Shown here piece by piece: positions 15,957 to 23,267 of a stretch of DNA of 64,000 nt (the stretch's first letter is position 1; every line of letters begins with the position of its first letter). The position numbers were made by a program, and so were the translations under genes. The stretch comes from a virus. The notes beneath the pieces were generated by a model that worked only from the letters and a program-made list of their open reading frames with translations, was not told where the DNA came from and searched no databases. The stretch is from the IMG/VR virus record IMGVR_UViG_3300042566_002057, positions 87,951-151,950 of that record; one strand, given 5' to 3'.

Positions 15957-16654
15957 TATTTTATTTTATAATATTTGAATGGTAAAGTTGATTCTTCCCA
16001 GGTTGGTTCAAGTTCTACAATATCATCAGGAGTCAACTGGTTATCAGCAATTGAAACTAAATGTGTTCCAGGTTTTAACTGACTAACGATATATTCAACA
16101 TCAGATTCATCAAAAAGTAAATCATTTACAAATACAAATGTTGCATCAGAAAAATCTATGTTTCTAATATCATCATTAATAAATTGTATATTATCATTAC
16201 TATTAACTTGATTTTGTATAAACTTTGAGTATAAATATCTGACTTTGTCTATTTCAACACCGACATATTTTCCAAAATTAGATATAAGTGATAAGTGTAA
16301 AACTATTTTACCATTACCTGATCCAATATCATAGAAAACCGATTTCTCATTTATATCAATTTTTGTTTTTATAAAATTGTAAAGAGAATCAACACCTACC
16401 TTTTTCAATTCACCATAAGTAGTTTTAAGGTCTTTTAGTTGTGAAATATAATCCCAAGCTTTTTCTGTCTCTAAATATTTTAGAGTTTCCTCTCTTTTTC
16501 TACCTTTAACTCTATTGTATTCATCAATTTCTTCTTGTGTCAGATATTGCCAGTAATCATAGTTATTTGCAATATCATCTATCTCAAATAAATTAAATGA
16601 GTAAAGACTTTTTATTAAGTCAAAATTCTGTATTCTTTTTATAAAATCATCCAT
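15956..16654 (-). CDS. class I SAM methyltransferase, DOT1-like
   Basis: 232 residues. A helical N-terminal half with TTYGELKKVGVDSLYNFI leads into the SAM-binding motif FYDIGSGNGKIVLHLSL (motif I), VGVEIDKVRYLYSKF (motif II acidic loop) and NDDIRNIDF. The YGEL plus DxGSGxG pair is the layout of DOT1-type lysine methyltransferases, rather than of nucleic-acid enzymes. The target cannot be deduced. It overlaps the dCMP deaminase by 8 nt. Confidence 0.72.
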   Translation of the reverse strand: MDDFIKRIQNFDLIKSLYSFNLFEIDDIANNYDYWQYLTQEEIDEYNRVKGRKREETLKYLETEKAWDYISQLKDLKTTYGELKKVGVDSLYNFIKTKIDINEKSVFYDIGSGNGKIVLHLSLISNFGKYVGVEIDKVRYLYSKFIQNQVNSNDNIQFINDDIRNIDFSDATFVFVNDLLFDESDVEYIVSQLKPGTHLVSIADNQLTPDDIVELEPTWEESTLPFKYYKIK

Positions 16655-17060
16655 ATTGAATTACTTCTAATCCCGCACTTTCAAGAAAATCAATTCCTGA
16701 TGTGTCTTTATATTTTTCTATATAAACTAATCTTTTTATTCCAGATTGTAGAATCAATTTAGAACAATCTTTACAAGGTGAATGTGTTTGATATAAAGTA
16801 CCACCTTCACAAGAATGCCCGTGTTTAGCACATTTCAGAATAGCATTAGCCTCTCCATGAATAACATACCAGTTAGTATCACCATCTAAATTCTCACAAC
16901 AATTATCAAAACCAGTTGGTGTCCCATTATATCCATCAGATATAATCATACCATTTTTAACTATTAAGGCACCTACTTGTTTTCTTGTACAATGTGAAAG
17001 TTTAGACCACTCTGTAGCCATACTCAAATAAGTTCTATCATATCTTTCCTGTTTAGTCAT
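16647..17060 (-). CDS. cd: dCMP deaminase
   Basis: 137 residues of the zinc-dependent deoxycytidylate deaminase family, which converts dCMP to dUMP for dTMP synthesis. Zinc and catalytic residues: H68-G-E70 in VIHGEANAIL and C96-K-D-C99 in SPCKDCS. Conserved ARKQVGALIV-like and GYNGTPTGFDN segments are present. T4 encodes the same enzyme as gene cd. It lies in an operon with overlapping neighbours on both sides. Confidence 0.95.
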   Translation of the reverse strand: MTKQERYDRTYLSMATEWSKLSHCTRKQVGALIVKNGMIISDGYNGTPTGFDNCCENLDGDTNWYVIHGEANAILKCAKHGHSCEGGTLYQTHSPCKDCSKLILQSGIKRLVYIEKYKDTSGIDFLESAGLEVIQYG

Positions 17061-17253
17061 TGAATATTTTTTTAATTTTTCTTTGTCTTAAAAGAGGTTT
17101 ACTCAGTCTCTGTAGATCCTTAATCAATTCTCTATCAATACTTTTAGCCAATTCTTCAGATAGAATTTTAGTAAGTTCTGACTCTATGTCTGTTCCGTAT
17201 GGACTAATACTATTGTCCTGTACTTCAATACCTTTAACTTTATACTTTTTCAC
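17053..17253 (-). CDS. small protein with C-terminal tag
   Basis: 66 residues (MKKYKVKGIEVQDNSISPYG), helical in the second half, ending LLRQRKIKKIFND, a near-consensus copy of the shared C-terminal tag. It overlaps both the deaminase (8 nt) and the 17240 gene (14 nt), showing tight translational coupling. Function unknown. Confidence 0.6.
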   Translation of the reverse strand: MKKYKVKGIEVQDNSISPYGTDIESELTKILSEELAKSIDRELIKDLQRLSKPLLRQRKIKKIFND

Positions 17254-17428
17254 CGAATAATCTATTAACTTTTTCTTTTCTAAAATTGACCTTTTGTTTA
17301 TTATAAACTTCCTGTATCATATCACCAACTGATGGTGATGTAACTACATAATTTGCACTTCCTCTTAAAGATGATTTATGAATAGTTTCTGATACTTTTA
17401 ATAATTTATCAATTAAGTCTTTACTCAT
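17240..17428 (-). CDS. small protein with C-terminal tag
   Basis: 62 residues: an N-terminal amphipathic helix (MSKDLIDKLLKVSETIHKSS), a short GSANYVVTSPSVGDMIQEVY segment and the end FRKEKVNRLFGEKV, an extended variant of the C-terminal tag. It overlaps the HNH gene by 4 nt and the 17053 gene by 14 nt. Similar small proteins with VTSPSVGD-type cores could be DNA-binding, but this is only a guess. Confidence 0.58.
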   Translation of the reverse strand: MSKDLIDKLLKVSETIHKSSLRGSANYVVTSPSVGDMIQEVYNKQKVNFRKEKVNRLFGEKV

Positions 17429-18192
17429 ATTATATTTTTAACATTCCAATTTTCCGGTAAATACTTAGCCTTAGTATTTTCAATAAAATGAAGTCTCCAC
17501 ATCTCAATAAATTGTTGAATATTTTCTAAATTTTCTACTACAATCTGACCGTGACTTTTATTAATTTTCTTAGACCTCATAGTTGATATTCTTTCAAGTC
17601 TGGATTTAGTAAGATGTTTGTAATTGAAATATTCTCTTAATGTCTTTTTCATCATAACTACTCTTTCTTTAGGTATTTTTGATAAATCCTTATTGAGAAG
17701 AGTTGTTGAGATTTTAGCCAATTTAATCAACTCACTATTGTATTCGTACTCTCCAGTTATTGGAGCATAATAATCAATCGAAAGTTTTTGTTTAAGTTCA
17801 TCAGCTTTTCTTTCATAAGTGTCGTGACAATCAACACACATAAGAAGTACATCATGAAAATTATGAGACTTTAGTTTTAGTGGAAACCACTTTCTATAAC
17901 AAGTAGGTATTACGTGGTGTCTAGTAAGATAATTTTCAGTATTACAAACAACACAATGATTTTTCATCTGTGAAAGTCCAAAGTTTCTTTCGTGATTACC
18001 TAAACCATTAGGTCTGAAATTTAGTCTTATTGTGTTTTCATCAATATAGTTGGCTAAGTTTCTTTTAATATACCAGTTGATGCGTTTTTCATCACATCGA
18101 AACATCAATATACCATCAGGTGATTCAACTTGATAGTTACCATACACCCTTCTGTTTTGACCAACACCGAATGATTTTACCAGTCTACTCAA
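17425..18192 (-). CDS. HNH endonuclease-like protein
   Basis: 255 residues from a TTG start. A zinc-type HNH core is visible: C80-VV-C83, LTRHHVIP (H92, H93), C119-VD-C122 and the following H. A long helical C-terminal region follows. HNH proteins in phages are either homing endonucleases or parts of packaging and defence systems; this gene is not within another gene, so homing is not indicated. It sits 10 nt after nusG in the same operon and overlaps the 17240 gene. Confidence 0.78.
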   Translation of the reverse strand: MSRLVKSFGVGQNRRVYGNYQVESPDGILMFRCDEKRINWYIKRNLANYIDENTIRLNFRPNGLGNHERNFGLSQMKNHCVVCNTENYLTRHHVIPTCYRKWFPLKLKSHNFHDVLLMCVDCHDTYERKADELKQKLSIDYYAPITGEYEYNSELIKLAKISTTLLNKDLSKIPKERVVMMKKTLREYFNYKHLTKSRLERISTMRSKKINKSHGQIVVENLENIQQFIEMWRLHFIENTKAKYLPENWNVKNII

Positions 18193-18201
18193 TGTAAATG
18201 A

Positions 18202-18750
18202 TTACATTTTGTCAATTTGCATCATATCCAATTCTACAGGAGTTTTACGTCCAAAAATTGATACTGAAACTTTAACTTTTTGACCACTGATAGATTCAAT
18301 TGTTCCTACCATAGAAGAGAAAGGTCCATCCATAATTTTAACTTCCTCGTTAACAACAAAAGGATTTTCTAATTCAACTTCTTCTGCCTCTGCTTGTTGT
18401 CCAATCATTTTATTAACTTCGTTTAGTGATAAAGGTTTAATCTCACCTGATTTGTTTGTAAGAAATCCGGTAGCGCCGTTACATCCTTTAAGGAAGTATT
18501 TTAATTCACCGATTGCTGATGTCTCAACAAATATGTATCCTGGGTAAAGAACTTTTTCTCTTTTTACTTTTTTTCCACCTTTCACATAGAAAGATTTCTC
18601 CATCGGTACAAGAACTTGAGAAACTTTTCCGATAAGTTCACCTTTTTCTACTTCTTTAAGAATTTTTTCGGTTACACTTCTTTCGCGGTTAGATTGAGTT
18701 CTTACTACGTACCAATTTGTTTTTGTTGATTTTTCTAAAATTTGTTCCAT
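18202..18750 (-). CDS. nusG: NusG-like transcription factor
   Basis: 182 residues with the NusG layout. The NGN domain (about 8-115) has NWYVVRTQSNRERSV, SQVLVPMEKSF and REKVLYPGYIFVE; the KOW domain (about 128-182) has NEEVKIMDGPFSSMVGTIES. NusG binds the RNA polymerase clamp and can suppress pausing or termination, and UpxY/RfaH-like paralogues act on selected operons. A phage-borne copy may remodel host RNA polymerase or antiterminate late operons (inference). It lies between a possible clamp-loader-like gene and the HNH gene, with a 30-nt upstream gap. Confidence 0.92.
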   Translation of the reverse strand: MEQILEKSTKTNWYVVRTQSNRERSVTEKILKEVEKGELIGKVSQVLVPMEKSFYVKGGKKVKREKVLYPGYIFVETSAIGELKYFLKGCNGATGFLTNKSGEIKPLSLNEVNKMIGQQAEAEEVELENPFVVNEEVKIMDGPFSSMVGTIESISGQKVKVSVSIFGRKTPVELDMMQIDKM

Positions 18751-18780
18751 TTAAATTTATAGTTTTGTTTATTTTTATAT

Positions 18781-19170
18781 TTATTGTTTATCAAGTTGTT
18801 TATAATACTTTAGCTCTTCTTTTATAAAATCAGGAAAATTATTTACTAAGTAAGTAATATCCGAGTCTTTTAATTTAAGTCTTAGCATTAAAAGTTTGAA
18901 ATCCTTTTCAGGTATTTCTGGTTTATCAGTAGGTGACTTTGACCAAAACCACTGAGGATAAGGTTTGCCTTTCATAAAATAAAACCACAAATCCATTCCA
19001 TCTGATTTATTTGTGGTCTTCATATTAAGTAAATGACTTTTCTCTGGATATTTTTTACTAAAATATCGATTGAATATAAAAAACAACTTTTCTTTATCAT
19101 CATCAGTAATTTTTTCCCAATCACTTCTATTTCTAAACATCGCATTTGCGACATCAATTAATTCCGCCAT
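18781..19170 (-). CDS. hypothetical protein, possible clamp-loader small subunit
   Basis: 129 residues. The central FFIFNRYFSKKYP and FYFMKGKPYPQWFW segments recall the NR-x-x-S...W layout of T4-like gp62 clamp-loader small subunits in other phages, and it is coupled to the RNase H-type nuclease gene by a 17-nt overlap, as expected for replication genes. The likeness is weak and from memory, so I leave it unnamed. It is a soluble helical protein. Confidence 0.5.
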   Translation of the reverse strand: MAELIDVANAMFRNRSDWEKITDDDKEKLFFIFNRYFSKKYPEKSHLLNMKTTNKSDGMDLWFYFMKGKPYPQWFWSKSPTDKPEIPEKDFKLLMLRLKLKDSDITYLVNNFPDFIKEELKYYKQLDKQ

Positions 19171-20128
19171 AAACTGTTTTCATTTTACTAACAATATCTT
19201 CAGGAAGATTGTCAATTCTTAAGTCAATTAACTTAACATTGTCTTGTATATTCTCAACTATAGATTCTATTTGTGTTTTACTTAACTTTTTCTTTTCACA
19301 AATTAAATCAGCAATGTTTTCATAAAGATCTGGATCAAGTAAATTAACTTCACCAAATTCAGAAAGATAATTGTCATAGATTGACTTAGCTCCTTTAGCT
19401 CCTATACCTCTTTTCTTACCATTCTTTACTTGAGACCAAACTGAAGATATGTTATCACTCTGATCACCTGATATGATTTTAATTACTAAAGATTCCATAG
19501 AATCAATTTCATTTACATCATACTTAGTTAAAAATCTATTTAGAAGTAAAAGAAATTCACTATTATCATTTAGATTAAAGATATCATCATTTGGTAAAGT
19601 AGATACTTTGTCCACAAATATTTGATAGTTCTTTGGTAAGAATAGTTTCTCTTTATTATACATTTCATTAGTCATTATGTTAATGAATAATGGTTCTAAT
19701 CCATAAGATACAATCTGTTTGATATCGTAATCATTTGATACGATAATTGCAGAACGACCTTCTTCATTTGATTTATCACAAAGAAAAGATATCCAGTCAT
19801 CTCCTTCGATAGTTGGAGCTTCAAGGACTTTTATTGTAGATTTCATTGATTGCTTAAACTCATCGTAAGCAGTGTAAACAAAAGACCAATCAATATCGTT
19901 ATCTTTCTTTCTGTTACTTTTATAAGTTTTTGTTAATTGTTTTCTCCAAGACTTTTCTTTAGAGTCTGATACTAAATATACATTTGCAAAAGGATACCAT
20001 TTTCTATAATTTGATACCGTATTTTCTAATGATTTATGTAGAGCACCGTAGAGTAAATTATTTTTATGAAGTGTAAAAACTAATCTACTCAAAATATAGT
20101 TTCCGTCGATTATTAAATCACATAACAT
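19154..20128 (-). CDS. rnh: 5'-3' exonuclease / RNase H (FEN family, T4 rnh-like)
   Basis: 324 residues of the flap-endonuclease family that removes RNA primers in phage replication. Acidic metal ligands appear in LIIDGNYILSR (D8), EGDDWISFLC, SNDYDIKQ and SGDQSDNISS, followed by the helix-hairpin-helix-like KKRGIGAKGAKSIYDNY. A basic KTYKSNRKKD arch region is also present. Length and order match T4 RNase H. An overlap with 18781 links it to the same operon. Confidence 0.9.
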   Translation of the reverse strand: MLCDLIIDGNYILSRLVFTLHKNNLLYGALHKSLENTVSNYRKWYPFANVYLVSDSKEKSWRKQLTKTYKSNRKKDNDIDWSFVYTAYDEFKQSMKSTIKVLEAPTIEGDDWISFLCDKSNEEGRSAIIVSNDYDIKQIVSYGLEPLFINIMTNEMYNKEKLFLPKNYQIFVDKVSTLPNDDIFNLNDNSEFLLLLNRFLTKYDVNEIDSMESLVIKIISGDQSDNISSVWSQVKNGKKRGIGAKGAKSIYDNYLSEFGEVNLLDPDLYENIADLICEKKKLSKTQIESIVENIQDNVKLIDLRIDNLPEDIVSKMKTVYGGIN

Positions 20129-20181
20129 TAATATTTTGATTATTTTTTATTTATAGTGATTTATAAAATGTAAGTTTATGT

Positions 20182-20559
20182 TTAATCTGGTAATAATGAT
20201 TCTAATTTCTCATCTCTGTCATATATCTTAAGCCTCTTCTCAATAAAATTTTCTAAATCATCATCAAATTTTATATTCTGTTTTTTTAGTTCTTCCCAGA
20301 AAGGTCTTTTCAATACATTGAGAGTTGCTATTACAATTGATAAGTTAGGATCTGTATAAGTACTTTTGACTTCATAGTCTTCTCCTAAAATGTGATATGT
20401 TGATTTGTATGTTGATATACTAAAGGCACCTGTTCCGGCAGAATAAACTAAGTTATTACCAGTTGTCGTAATTGTTGTGTTAGAGTTAGTTCCTAGAATG
20501 ATACAACCTGAACTACTAGAAGATGTTCCACTACTGTGTATATTTATAGAACCTATCAT
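20182..20559 (-). CDS. small Gly/Ser/Thr-rich protein, probably virion-associated
   Basis: 125 residues. The first 50 are Ser/Thr/Asn/Gly-rich (SSGTSSSSSGCIILGTNSN) like phage tail-fibre or collagen-type structural proteins here; the rest is a short alpha/beta part with KRPFWEELKKQNIKFDDDL and an acidic end. A TATATAAATCGAT-like AT stretch precedes the ATG. The composition supports a structural rather than enzymatic role; no family recognised. Confidence 0.5.
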   Translation of the reverse strand: MIGSINIHSSGTSSSSSGCIILGTNSNTTITTTGNNLVYSAGTGAFSISTYKSTYHILGEDYEVKSTYTDPNLSIVIATLNVLKRPFWEELKKQNIKFDDDLENFIEKRLKIYDRDEKLESLLPD

Positions 20560-20590
20560 ATCGATTTATATAAAATCGAATTAAAAAAGT

Positions 20591-22132
20591 TTACTTAACT
20601 ACTAAGTGTGGAGATGACCAAAGTGATTCTGACTTTGCAAATTTTACAATTGTAGAAACAAATCTATTTCTGGTGATTGAACTTTGTGTGAGCAACCAAT
20701 CTAAAACTAAGTAAGATTGTAATCTTGAGTTTATTTCTTGAGTTTTAGTTTCCGATTCTAAATCAACACTAACACACTGAGCTATCTCTGGTGAAGTAAA
20801 ATTGTGTGTAGACAAAATCTCTCTGATTTTTTCCATATCTTTTTCTCTTCTGACTTTCTCAATCAAATTGTACCATTGATTAGGAACTATTGTTGAAAGT
20901 AACGAACCAGCTTTTCCAGACATATGTTGTGCTTTTTTAGAACCTTTCACCTCAACTGAAATAGCAGATACTGGACTAGTATCAAATGTTCTAAGTTGTA
21001 ACTCACCGTCTCTATAAAACTTAGAGTTCTTAGAGAACTTATATCCGAATTTTATAACAACAGTTTTTATTTTATTATTTGATTTATAACCTAAAAACTG
21101 GTGTTGAACATCATCTTCTTTCATATTAACAGTTCTCACTCTGTTTTCACCAGTTTGTTGTTGTTTTAAAGATACACCAACTATACCATTTCTTTTTTCA
21201 ATACATGCATAAAGGTAATTGTTCAATTCGTCTAAATCATTAATATTGGTATCATACCACTTAGTATTGTAAATTGGTTCTTTACCATCTTTAAATGCTA
21301 TCCAAATATCACTTGGATTCCATTTAGATATATTTACAGTATCAGGAAACTCATAAATAGATTTTTCTTTGTCATAAGGATCTAAATTTCTATACATTTC
21401 TATCTCTTCATCTAAGTAACTTTTAGCCATTTGAGCAATTAAAAGGTTAGTTGAATTTTTATAAATTGCTTCTACATTAAATATATTCTTATCGATGAAT
21501 GTTATTAATTCCTTAGACTGACGAATCATTGAGTTATACAAACCTTTATTTGCTATAAACTCCTCAAATCTTCTTCTAAAATCACCTCTCTCATTGTCTG
21601 AAATTATAGCAAATCTTTTTTCACTATCTTCTTCGCTGTATAAATAATCCATTTCAATTTTTCCTCTATTAGAGTAAATATCGACTTTGTGACCAGTTAA
21701 TTCCCATATTGTTGATGCAAAAATAATAATGAATGCTGTTTCTCTAAAATGCTCAGCTCTTTTTGTAACACCTTGTCTACCTTTTTGTCTTAGTATAGTA
21801 GTTCTAATTCCTTTCTTTACTATAGCGAATGGGTATTTTCTTGATGTTGTTTCATAAACCATAATTTTACTAAAAGCAGATTCATTATCAAAGTCTAATA
21901 ACTTCTTTAAGTCTTTAAATTCAAGTGATTTCACCGAAGATGGTCTTATGTGTAGAATTTCAACATCATCATTTGGTAAATAATCTATAGGAACAAAGGT
22001 CAAGTTTTGACTTATTTCAAATCTTTTAGCATATGTTTGACCGTCTCTGGAGAACTCATATTCAATACCAGATTTACTATCATCGATAGTAGCTTCATTA
22101 ATAGAAATGTAATTATTGAATTTATTTATCAC
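20591..22132 (-). CDS. large leader-tagged protein, possible nuclease-like core
   Basis: 513 residues from a GTG start. It begins MINKFNNYISINEATID; INE before A is an exact match to the [LI]-x-E/[AGS] site of T4 prohead protease, so the leader fits a packaged head protein. In the middle, KWNPSDIWIAFKDG and GIVGVSLKQQQTG are spaced like the D...SxK core of PD-(D/E)xK nucleases, but this is only a pattern likeness. KGSKKAQHMSGKAGSLLS is another conserved-looking segment. A TATATATA octamer (22137-22144) ends 4 nt before the start. It might be injected with the DNA. Confidence 0.6.
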   Translation of the reverse strand: MINKFNNYISINEATIDDSKSGIEYEFSRDGQTYAKRFEISQNLTFVPIDYLPNDDVEILHIRPSSVKSLEFKDLKKLLDFDNESAFSKIMVYETTSRKYPFAIVKKGIRTTILRQKGRQGVTKRAEHFRETAFIIIFASTIWELTGHKVDIYSNRGKIEMDYLYSEEDSEKRFAIISDNERGDFRRRFEEFIANKGLYNSMIRQSKELITFIDKNIFNVEAIYKNSTNLLIAQMAKSYLDEEIEMYRNLDPYDKEKSIYEFPDTVNISKWNPSDIWIAFKDGKEPIYNTKWYDTNINDLDELNNYLYACIEKRNGIVGVSLKQQQTGENRVRTVNMKEDDVQHQFLGYKSNNKIKTVVIKFGYKFSKNSKFYRDGELQLRTFDTSPVSAISVEVKGSKKAQHMSGKAGSLLSTIVPNQWYNLIEKVRREKDMEKIREILSTHNFTSPEIAQCVSVDLESETKTQEINSRLQSYLVLDWLLTQSSITRNRFVSTIVKFAKSESLWSSPHLVVK

Positions 22133-22161
22133 ATACTATATATAAAATTTGTGTTATTAAA

Positions 22162-22689
22162 TTACAAAATTTTGCTGATTATTATTTCTCTGTATAAAGT
22201 TCTGAACTCTTCTCTTATTTCCTCGTTGTATCTATATGTTGATTTATTCGAATAGTAATCATAGTCTTGATGATTTACTTTCTTTAACATATACTCATAA
22301 TTCTCCTTAACCAAATTAAAACAGTTTTCTTTTTCAGTCCATTTGATTAGATTATAAATCAAATCAAAATTTATTTTTCTAAATCCATTAAAGAACTCTT
22401 TTTTAGAATAAGAGTGTAGATAATGAAGTACAGTAGTATCATTTAAATTTTCAACTCCTTCTGGATTTGAAAATTCAGGTATTGTAAAATAGAACTCAAC
22501 GCCTTTATCAACTAATAAAGAAGTTAATTTAAGAACTTGTTTATAGATTCTAACGTCTAAAAAAACATAAACGATATTATCATTGGATATAAAGCAGGTC
22601 GGTATGTTCTGAATCTTCTTAAACATTAAGAAGTCATTCTTAACAGACCAATTAGATGAATTGTCTGGTATTAAATCACTTAATTCCAT
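22162..22689 (-). CDS. hypothetical protein
   Basis: 175 residues of mixed alpha/beta sequence beginning MELSDLIPDNSSNWSVK, with NIVYVFLDVRIYKQVLKL and a long aromatic-rich C-terminal helix. The end REIIISKIL only faintly recalls the C-terminal tag. It overlaps the 22676 gene start region by 14 nt. No family recognised. Confidence 0.55.
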   Translation of the reverse strand: MELSDLIPDNSSNWSVKNDFLMFKKIQNIPTCFISNDNIVYVFLDVRIYKQVLKLTSLLVDKGVEFYFTIPEFSNPEGVENLNDTTVLHYLHSYSKKEFFNGFRKINFDLIYNLIKWTEKENCFNLVKENYEYMLKKVNHQDYDYYSNKSTYRYNEEIREEFRTLYREIIISKIL

Positions 22690-23008
22690 TATCTCTTAGT
22701 ATTTTAAGAAATTCTAATTTTGATTCTTCTCTTGTGTTTGTACCACCTTTATATCTATAAGGATGTTTACATTTGTTTGGAGAATATTTTGTCTTATACC
22801 TAGTGTCGTATCTTTTTGTAGTATGTGTCTTAAAGGTAAAATAATCTGTAGAACCTATGTAATCAGATAAAAATGGATGGTGATGTTTAATTCCATTGGC
22901 ATCTTCAAATCCTCTCCAATACCATCTTGCAGTGCACATTTTATTGTTTAGTCTACGAATGACTATCCTTTCTTCTGTATATCTTCTCCAAGCGCGGTCT
23001 CTGCACAT
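22676..23008 (-). CDS. small basic protein, host-type promoter
   Basis: 110 residues, strongly basic and aromatic (MCRDRAWRRYTEERIVIRR; later KHPYRYKGG), with Cys at 2, 25 and near 84. Such Arg-rich small proteins of unknown function recur in Bacteroidota phages. TATCTTTG on the minus strand (23013-23020) ends 4 nt before the ATG, so the gene can be transcribed alone and leaderless. Nucleic-acid binding is likely from composition only. Confidence 0.55.
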   Translation of the reverse strand: MCRDRAWRRYTEERIVIRRLNNKMCTARWYWRGFEDANGIKHHHPFLSDYIGSTDYFTFKTHTTKRYDTRYKTKYSPNKCKHPYRYKGGTNTREESKLEFLKILRDNGIK

Positions 23009-23012
23009 GGTA

Positions 23013-23020
23013 CAAAGATA
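23013..23020 (-). promoter_or_regulatory. TATCTTTG box before the 22676 gene
   Basis: Minus-strand TATCTTTG, 4 nt before the ATG at 23008. No TTG lies 19 nt upstream, so it is a weaker call than the boxes at 3340 or 42448. Confidence 0.5.
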
Positions 23021-23024
23021 CGAA

Positions 23025-23267
23025 TTAATTTATAATTTGTGAAATTTTATCATCTCTATCTAATTGTAAAGTATCAATTTCAAACAATGGAAATCCATCA
23101 ATTCTTGAAGGATTTAAGTATTTAACCCAAACTAATTTTCCTTCATATTTATCATAGTTAAATACCATACCAAACTCTACGCTATCAATAACTCTCATTT
23201 TAGAAAAGTCTAATATAATTATCTGATTATTATGTTCTAACTCCTCTGATTTTATTGTAAATTTCAT
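23025..23267 (-). CDS. small protein with C-terminal tag
   Basis: 80 residues that look like a small beta domain (MKFTIKSEELEHNNQIIIL, FSKMRVIDSVEFGMVFNYD, GKLVWVKYLNP) and a tail TLQLDRDDKISQIIN, one of the best copies of the shared C-terminal tag. Its start overlaps the topoisomerase stop by 4 nt, so it is expressed with it. Function unknown. Confidence 0.6.
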   Translation of the reverse strand: MKFTIKSEELEHNNQIIILDFSKMRVIDSVEFGMVFNYDKYEGKLVWVKYLNPSRIDGFPLFEIDTLQLDRDDKISQIIN

